A DNA stretch of 22,773 nucleotides. It comes from Lachnospira sp. UBA4285 (GTDB lineage Bacteria > Bacillota > Clostridia > Lachnospirales > Lachnospiraceae). Made by a program: the position numbers and the translations under genes. The notes under the pieces are model-generated. The model saw only the letters and a program-made list of their open reading frames with translations. It had not been told where the DNA came from and ran no database searches. The stretch lies in assembly GCA_002394965.1 (NCBI GenBank), contig DGVL01000140.1:1-22773 (forward strand), read 5' to 3'. This document shows, in pieces, positions 14,997-20,417 of this stretch (positions are counted from its first letter, which is position 1; the number at the start of each line of letters is the position of its first letter).

Positions 14997-16412
14997 ATGG
15001 CAGACAACTCGCACAAAGAGAGGTATCAGCTTTTGCAGAATTCGGAATCAAAAGAGAATCGGGCAGCTTTCAGCGGTCGGATCGGCTATGTGCTCGCGGC
15101 AGCCGGAAGCGCCATCGGTCTTGGCAATATCTGGCGTTTCCCGTATCTTGCCGCGCGCTATGGTGGCGGTATGTTCCTGCTCGTCTATATCATTCTCACA
15201 GTCACGTTCGGGTACACGCTTATAATCGCCGAGACATCCCTGGGCCGCATGACCCGGCGCGGCCCGATCGGTGCCTTTCGCAAGCTCGGCGCCGGGCGGA
15301 TTCTCAGAGCCGGAGGGTGGATCAATGCCATTGTTCCGATGCTGATTGTCCCCTATTACAGCGTGATCGGCGGCTGGGTATTAAAATACCTGACGGCATA
15401 TCTGAGCGAAGACGTGAAAACCATCAGTTCGGACGGCTATTTCAGCAGTTTCATCTCCGACAGCCGCTCGGTCGTCCTGTTCTTCGCAATTTTCAGTGCC
15501 ATCGTATTTACCGTCATCCTCTCCGGGGTTCAGAAAGGCATCGAACAGCTCTCAAAGGTTTTGATGCCGGTCCTGCTTATCCTGGCAGTCTTTGTCGCCA
15601 TATATTCCATAACCCGTCCCGGGGCACTGGCCGGCGTGCAGTATTTCCTGATACCGGATTTCTCACACTTCTCCTGGATGTCCGTGGTGGCGGCCATGGG
15701 GCAGATGTTCTACTCTCTGTCCATCGCGATGGGGATTCTGTACACGTATGGATCGTATCTCAACAAGGATGTCGACATAGACCGTTCCACCGGTCAGCTC
15801 GAATTCTTTGACACAGGTGTTGCGATTCTGGCAGGCCTGATGATCATTCCGAGCGTCTTTTCCTTTTTTGACGGGGACATTTCAAAGCTTCACGCTGGTC
15901 CGTCCCTGACATTCATCACGCTCCCACAGGTCTTCACCAGCATGAAAGGCGGAACCATCGTCGCCATTGCCTTCTTCACCATGTTTCTGCTGGCGGCTCT
16001 CACAAGTGCAATTTCCCTGATGGAGACCAGCATTAACACACTGGAAGACGAGCTGCACCTTTCCCGGCCAAAATGTGCGCTGATCATGTGCGGCATCATG
16101 GGTGCTTTCGGCGTATCCTCATCCCTGAGCTACGGCGCACTGAGCAGTGTAAAGATCCTCGGCATGGCGATCCTGGATTTCTTTGACTTTCTCACCAACT
16201 CCGTCATGATGCCGGTCGCGGCACTTGCGACCTGTGTCCTGATCTGGAAAGTTGTCGGAACCGACCGCATCGACAGGGAAGTGGAGGCCTCCTCGAAGAC
16301 TTTCAGGCGAAAAAAGATCTTCCACCTGTTCATCCGTTATCTGGCACCGGTCTTCCTGATACTGATTCTGATCAGCTCCATCCTGAATGCTCTCGGGATC
16401 ATCTCCATCTGA
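14997..16412 (+). CDS. Sodium-dependent transporter of the NSS (SLC6/SNF) family
   Basis: This sodium-coupled symporter of the LeuT fold probably imports amino acids or related small amines. The signature of helix 1 is clear: GRIGYVLAAAGSAIGLGNIWRFPYLAARYGGGMFLLVY, with the unwound sodium/substrate site AIGLGNIWRFPY. About 11 or 12 membrane segments follow, as in MhsT-like bacterial members. The start is uncertain. ATG at 14997 has no ribosome site, whereas an in-frame TTG at 15033 has GAGAGG nine bases upstream and would give the short N-terminus usual in the family; GTG at 14970 is a third option. It lies 30 bp after the CDF gene, so co-transcription is likely. Substrate cannot be deduced. 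Confidence 0.9.
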   Translation: MADNSHKERYQLLQNSESKENRAAFSGRIGYVLAAAGSAIGLGNIWRFPYLAARYGGGMFLLVYIILTVTFGYTLIIAETSLGRMTRRGPIGAFRKLGAGRILRAGGWINAIVPMLIVPYYSVIGGWVLKYLTAYLSEDVKTISSDGYFSSFISDSRSVVLFFAIFSAIVFTVILSGVQKGIEQLSKVLMPVLLILAVFVAIYSITRPGALAGVQYFLIPDFSHFSWMSVVAAMGQMFYSLSIAMGILYTYGSYLNKDVDIDRSTGQLEFFDTGVAILAGLMIIPSVFSFFDGDISKLHAGPSLTFITLPQVFTSMKGGTIVAIAFFTMFLLAALTSAISLMETSINTLEDELHLSRPKCALIMCGIMGAFGVSSSLSYGALSSVKILGMAILDFFDFLTNSVMMPVAALATCVLIWKVVGTDRIDREVEASSKTFRRKKIFHLFIRYLAPVFLILILISSILNALGIISI

Positions 16413-16430
16413 CACAGGTTAAAACTGCTT

Positions 16431-16482
16431 GTAAGACGGCACCGCACAGGTCATCGTATGACTGTTTCCGGTGCCGCCTTAC
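16431..16482. terminator. Bidirectional terminator-like dyad between convergent operons
   Basis: GTAAGACGGCACCG (16431-16444) pairs with CGGTGCCGCCTTAC (16469-16482) at 13 of 14 positions, with further pairing inside (ACAG..TCAT/ATGACTGT). It lies exactly between the plus-strand symporter stop and the minus-strand stop at 16488. The minus side is followed by a short TTTT; the plus side has no good T-run. Confidence 0.75.
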
Positions 16483-16487
16483 AGCGT

Positions 16488-18158
16488 TTACTGCAGATCC
16501 AGGATCCTGCGCGTCCCTGTGCCGTCTTCATAATACGTGCAGGTAATCTGGTCCCCGACTGCCAGGAATGCCGTTTCTGCCGCATTCTCCTCGCTGATAT
16601 CCAAACGATAGATCTGTCCCTCCCCCTTTAGAAATAAAACTGTGCTGCCGTTAATATTCATCTGGTTCAGCGCCTCAATCGCAAATGTAACGGAGACCGC
16701 ATTCCCCGCTGATCCGGCACCACCTCCTGTCTGCTTCAAAAGGCCCGTAATCGCGCTACCGCTGTCCTTCTCCGCCCTTGCGGTGTAGACCTGCTGATAA
16801 TCCTGCGCGTCGACCATCGCGTACATCTTGATGAGCCCTGCGCTGTCTTTCAAGGACAACAGGTATACCGGCTTGCCTCCCGCATTGATAAGCGTCGGGA
16901 AGGTAGCTTTATAGCCGTAGTTCAGCACTTCGCCCTCGGCGCTGGCCATGACGGCCGTCTCCGTCGCACAGCTGACCGTCGTGTACTGAGCTCTGTGTGT
17001 CCGCAGATCCACCAGCATGAATCCGATATTGGACTGATCGCTGGCAGCGCTCGTCATGCCCGTATACAGCCAGATGTCACCATCCTTGGAGATGTAGTTA
17101 TACCCCTCCGACGTCCGGATGACGCCTTCCTGCCCGAAGATAGAATTGAAAAAGCCTTTCTGATATCTTCCGTAGTCATTGAGTTCCACGTCGATCAGCG
17201 ACTCCGGGTACACCCGGTCAGCCCAGGACGGGACATCCTGCAGAGTATATTTTGATGAACTCCCGTTCGTCGGATCATACAGGACGACTCCCGTCACCTT
17301 CTTCATGGCGTGCAGCCCGGTGTACGTGTACGTCGTGCAGACATAATACGGGTTCCCTTCATCGTCAATTTCAAATGTGGGCGTCCCGAACAACTCCGTC
17401 GGATATGCAAACTGAAGACGACGGTAGAGATTGTCATTAAAATACCCCGACGGCACATATCTCATCTTCCTCTCAAGCCTGGTGAGCTGTGCATTTCCGG
17501 TCGTCGTGTTGACAAGAATGTACCCGGGCACACCTTGCACGCGGTTTCGCATGTACTTGATGAATCCGCTGTAGGCAAGCGGTGTGACGCGGTAGGTGCC
17601 CTGCTCGTAGGAGATCTGATTGTACTCGGTGCTCACATCAAACTGTGACACAAGGTCCGTCATTTCGCCCATGACCTTGTCTCCGACCAGCTGCGCACTC
17701 TCGCGGTCGATGATTGCCGTCTCCTGAAAATTAAACGACGGAATCTCCGAAAAGCTCACCTCGCTGACCGCGATGCGCTGCGCGTACCCGCCTGCGTGAA
17801 ACAGCGGCGAGCTCGCGATATCAATGACAGCCCAGCACGCCGCAAACACAGCCAGTGCAATCAGAGCTTTCCTGAAAAGCGGAAATGTCACCTCATCGGA
17901 TTTCCTGACTTTCTTCCCGCTGCTGCGGACAAGGGCAATCTCCGGGCCCTTTTTCCTCACAAGCAGAAGCGCTCCGATGCAGATCATCAGCCATATAAAA
18001 AGCCAGAATTCATACGAGTGAACGTTGAGCGGCGGATGGAAAAAATACAGCCAGCCGATCCCGAGCAGTCCGTACAGAGCTGCTGACAGAAAGCGGTTCC
18101 GGCGTTTAACTGCTAAAGCGTAGTAGATAACAGCGGCCGCTGCCAGTATCATGACCAT
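16488..18158 (-). CDS. Membrane protein of unknown function with large extracytoplasmic domain
   Basis: I do not recognise this family. The 556-residue protein begins with four predicted membrane segments (about 2-17, 25-41, 50-67 and 97-115), with a basic cytoplasmic stretch RSSGKKVRKSDE between the third and fourth. About 435 residues then lie outside the membrane, rich in beta-strand, Tyr, Thr and Gly. Blocks such as VPGYILVNTTTGNAQLT, GNPYYVCTTYTYTG, SKDGDIWLYTGM and GFMLVDLRTHRAQY suggest repeated strand units, perhaps a propeller-like or PepSY-like sensor domain; this is a guess. The C-terminus ends in a small beta region (LFLKGEGQIYRLDISEE). ATG at 18158 has AGGGGG six bases upstream; the frame is open beyond it but without membrane-like sequence. 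It follows a 73-residue membrane protein by 23 bp. Confidence 0.8.
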   Translation of the reverse strand: MVMILAAAAVIYYALAVKRRNRFLSAALYGLLGIGWLYFFHPPLNVHSYEFWLFIWLMICIGALLLVRKKGPEIALVRSSGKKVRKSDEVTFPLFRKALIALAVFAACWAVIDIASSPLFHAGGYAQRIAVSEVSFSEIPSFNFQETAIIDRESAQLVGDKVMGEMTDLVSQFDVSTEYNQISYEQGTYRVTPLAYSGFIKYMRNRVQGVPGYILVNTTTGNAQLTRLERKMRYVPSGYFNDNLYRRLQFAYPTELFGTPTFEIDDEGNPYYVCTTYTYTGLHAMKKVTGVVLYDPTNGSSSKYTLQDVPSWADRVYPESLIDVELNDYGRYQKGFFNSIFGQEGVIRTSEGYNYISKDGDIWLYTGMTSAASDQSNIGFMLVDLRTHRAQYTTVSCATETAVMASAEGEVLNYGYKATFPTLINAGGKPVYLLSLKDSAGLIKMYAMVDAQDYQQVYTARAEKDSGSAITGLLKQTGGGAGSAGNAVSVTFAIEALNQMNINGSTVLFLKGEGQIYRLDISEENAAETAFLAVGDQITCTYYEDGTGTRRILDLQ

Positions 18159-18181
18159 AGGCGTCCCCCTGATTGTTCTCC

Positions 18182-18403
18182 TTACGATGAAAGTCCTGCG
18201 ACAAGAGCAATGACGCCGATGAACAGAATCACCGGCAGAATGTACAGAGCCATGCCAAAGAGCGTCACCGCGAGCGCCATGAGGATCAGCCATCCGAAGA
18301 TACCCAGAAGGCCCCCGATAACCCTGCCGGCAACGTGCAGTACAACCCCCGTCAGTTTAAAAAAGCAGATGACGATGAAAACAAGTATGAGAAATCCCAA
18401 CAT
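18182..18403 (-). CDS. Small membrane protein, unknown function
   Basis: This 73-residue, almost wholly hydrophobic protein has two or three predicted membrane segments (about 3-22, 29-47 and 50-70) with Gly-rich turns (GRVIGGLLGIFG). ATG at 18403 has AGGTGG just upstream. In-frame ATGs at 18439 and 18481 lack ribosome sites and would add a hydrophilic N-terminus. The gene precedes the 556-residue membrane protein by 23 bp, so the two likely work together. The left end of a mobile element lies roughly 100-270 bp upstream and may have replaced its original promoter region. No family was recognised. Confidence 0.65.
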   Translation of the reverse strand: MLGFLILVFIVICFFKLTGVVLHVAGRVIGGLLGIFGWLILMALAVTLFGMALYILPVILFIGVIALVAGLSS

Positions 18404-18623
18404 AATACCACCTAAAGCACTCTTCCTGCTGTCATCCATTCTGAAAAGCGGCTGGAAGAATGATGTCACGCACCCCTGCATGGAATACTTATACTTCTAG
18501 CAGTACCCTTTTGATTTTCGTTAATGTTCTTCAAGCTGTCCCAGTGAAAGCCGCTTGGCTGCGGCGTTCTTTTAGCCCCGCCTTTTCAATTGCGGTTATT
18601 TCTTGTTGTCTGCCGTTCAATAG

Positions 18624-18668
18624 ATACCCCGTAAAAATGGGGTATGTTGTGGGGTATAGATGGGGTAT
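18624..18668. repeat. Clustered GGGGTAT repeats at the element end (probable integrase arm sites)
   Basis: GGGGTAT occurs at 18639-18645, 18651-18657 and 18662-18668, with starts 12 and 11 bp apart. The inverted copy ATACCCC is at 18624-18630. The cluster directly follows the integrase stop codon on its distal side. Such short repeats one helical turn apart, next to a tyrosine recombinase, fit arm-type or excisionase binding sites. Confidence 0.65.
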
Positions 18669-18671
18669 GCC

Positions 18672-19760
18672 TCACAGTCCGAAATTTACTGCAAGAAGTT
18701 CCTGCTCTTTGGTATCCGGCAGCACATGAGCGTATAAGTCGCTAGTCATTGCAAAAGAAGCGTGCCCTAGCACCTCTTGCAGCGTTTTCATGTTCATGCC
18801 GGACTCAACCGCCCGCGTTGCGAACGTGTCCCGGAAAGCATGGAATGCAAAGTGCTGGATCCCTGCCGCCTCGCAGGCACGTTTTATTTCCTGATTGACC
18901 GTGCCCGACCGTAAGAACCCGCCATTATACGCCGGAAACACATAGAGCGGTGCACATTTTCCGAACCTCGCAAGCACCTTTGCCCGCTGCCGCACAAGCA
19001 CCTTCCTGACCTCAGGGGAGAGCGGAATATCCCGCAGAGACGTTTTTGTCTTTGGTGTTCCTGTGATTCCCTTTCCGTCCTCGGTGAGTGTTTCGGTCTG
19101 CTTGACGCGGATTAAGTTCTTGCTCGTGTCAACCGCTGCCCATGTAAGCGCCCCTAGTTCACCTAACCGCATTCCGGTTTGAAGCGCCGTTAGATACAGC
19201 TCATAATTCCATGAGTCCTTGACCGCTTCTAAAAATGCCGCTTGTTCCTGCTTTGTAAGCGCTCTGTGTATGGTTTCCCTCGCGGGCTTTGCTGTCACTC
19301 GCTGCCGTCTTACACCCTCGCACGGGTTAGTCCTGATAAGCCCATCATAACAAGCCGTTTTGAGTATCGCGTGCAGTAGTCCGGTGCGATAGTTGACGCC
19401 CTGCGGGGTAATTCCCTTGTCTTTGAGCATACGCTGCATGGATATGACCGTCTGCCGGTCGATCTTGTGTACCTTCATGCTGCCGATTGCTTCAAGGACC
19501 GGTGCAAGCGCCATGCGCTCAGTATGAATTGTGCTTTCCTTGACCGTCCCGCGCTTCTGCTCAAAATACTGTTCCGTGTACTCCTTAAGCGTCACAGTCT
19601 TATTGTTCGTTACACCCTCGGCGATCTCAAGGCGCTTCTTTGCCTCGGTCTCGCGGCACGCTTTCGCCGTCTTGCCGTATACGGAATACCTCTTGCCGTT
19701 CACTGTAAAGCGATATTCCCATGTCCCATCTTGTCTTTTTCTCATGCCCGCCACTTTCAT
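18672..19760 (-). CDS. int: Tyrosine recombinase / phage-type integrase
   Basis: The 362-residue enzyme catalyses site-specific integration and excision. Its parts in order are: an N-terminal arm-binding-like domain (KRQDGTWEYRFTVNGKRYSVYGKT, about 8-31); a SAM-like core-binding domain (about 56-150, TLKEYTEQYFEQKRGTV onward); and a C-terminal catalytic domain. The catalytic residues are all present: Arg198 (TGMRLGELGALTW), a Lys in TPKTKTSLRDIPL (near 237), His307 and Arg310 (HAFRDTFATR), His333 (LGHASFAMTSDLY) and nucleophile Tyr343. ATG at 19760 has AGGGAG upstream. It lies at the left end of the element next to GGGGTAT repeats, so it appears intact and able to act. Confidence 0.96.
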   Translation of the reverse strand: MKVAGMRKRQDGTWEYRFTVNGKRYSVYGKTAKACRETEAKKRLEIAEGVTNNKTVTLKEYTEQYFEQKRGTVKESTIHTERMALAPVLEAIGSMKVHKIDRQTVISMQRMLKDKGITPQGVNYRTGLLHAILKTACYDGLIRTNPCEGVRRQRVTAKPARETIHRALTKQEQAAFLEAVKDSWNYELYLTALQTGMRLGELGALTWAAVDTSKNLIRVKQTETLTEDGKGITGTPKTKTSLRDIPLSPEVRKVLVRQRAKVLARFGKCAPLYVFPAYNGGFLRSGTVNQEIKRACEAAGIQHFAFHAFRDTFATRAVESGMNMKTLQEVLGHASFAMTSDLYAHVLPDTKEQELLAVNFGL

Positions 19761-19912
19761 TGTCTCGCTCCCTTCTCTTGTGGCGCGGCTCGTATCACTT
19801 CAACCACAAGATAACACCGATTAAAACGGATTGAAAGAGTTTATATGCTCTTATGGGTGTGTAAGCCGCTGCCCGTCGCGCGGATTGGCGGCAGAGGCGA
19901 TACATTTAATCT

Positions 19913-20260
19913 TTACTTTTGTGAATAATCACCTCTTGCGCGGTCGCAAGCAAAAGCTAGCGCCTGAGCAAAAGCAAAGGCTTTCTCGTATTCCTTAGAC
20001 AGTTCTTCCCATTCCTGATCCCGCGGGTCGGTCTTTTTTAACCGTTTTTTATAAGCTTTCCAGCGCAGGTCTATTATATCTTGCGCGTCGTGAATAACGG
20101 GAAGTATCCTCAGTAGCGTTTCGTCGGAAATATTGTCGAACGTTTGATGGAATAGTGCAGTCCCGACAGATGCACAGGTTTTCGATTTTTCCAATTCACT
20201 AAGACGGTCATAACCTTCTGTAAGCATATCTTCTATAATTTCCCTATATGTTTTTGACAT
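19913..20260 (-). CDS. Small hypothetical protein of the mobile element
   Basis: No family is recognised. The 115-residue protein is charged and predicted to be almost all helical (MSKTYREIIEDMLTEGYDRL, then WEELSKEYEKAFAFAQALAFACDRA at the C-terminus). There is no HTH motif, signal peptide or membrane segment. It contains two Cys residues, one near the start (KTCASVG) and one near the end. A strong GGAGGAAGG site lies eight bases upstream of ATG 20260. It sits between the primase-helicase and the integrase on the same strand, separated from the former by the large dyad. By position it could be a replication accessory, excision or immunity factor; no function is claimed. Confidence 0.7.
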   Translation of the reverse strand: MSKTYREIIEDMLTEGYDRLSELEKSKTCASVGTALFHQTFDNISDETLLRILPVIHDAQDIIDLRWKAYKKRLKKTDPRDQEWEELSKEYEKAFAFAQALAFACDRARGDYSQK

Positions 20261-20305
20261 GTTTTCAGCCTTCCTCCGGGGGTTAACGGTGTGATTTTAC
20301 TTTAG

Positions 20306-20392
20306 CCGGGCAAAGTGGGAAAATCTTGTACAAAGTTTTCTATAGAGTTCCTCGTGTAGAAAGTTTGTACACAGTTTTCCCTTTTTGCCCGG
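20306..20392. repeat. 87-bp in-register imperfect dyad beside the primase-helicase gene
   Basis: Three paired blocks share one centre of symmetry near 20349: CCGGGCAAA (20306-20314) with TTTGCCCGG (20384-20392), GGGAAAA (20317-20323) with TTTTCCC (20375-20381), and TGTACAAA (20327-20334) with TTTGTACA (20364-20371). The inner parts also pair weakly (TTTT/AGAAA). Neither side has a terminator T-run. It fills the gap between the replication gene and the next gene. Confidence 0.75.
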
Positions 20393-20417
20393 ATGGGGCC
20401 TTTATAGGTTTGAGCCC

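Noticed and set aside
18547..18568. GCCGC/GCGGC hairpin as terminator of the integrase gene
   Set aside because: The stem is only five GC pairs with a mismatch next to it, and on the integrase strand only TTT follows; it could equally be part of the attachment region.
18624..18668. CRISPR-like repeats
   Set aside because: The units are 7 bp with 4-5 bp between them, far too short for a CRISPR array, and no cas gene is near.
19870..19900. GCCGCTGCC/GGCAGAGGC stem-loop after the small element gene
   Set aside because: It has one mismatch and no T-run on either strand, so it is not counted as a terminator.
20306..20392. DnaA-box origin in the dyad
   Set aside because: No TTATCCACA-like sequence was found; only the symmetry and its position suggest an origin.
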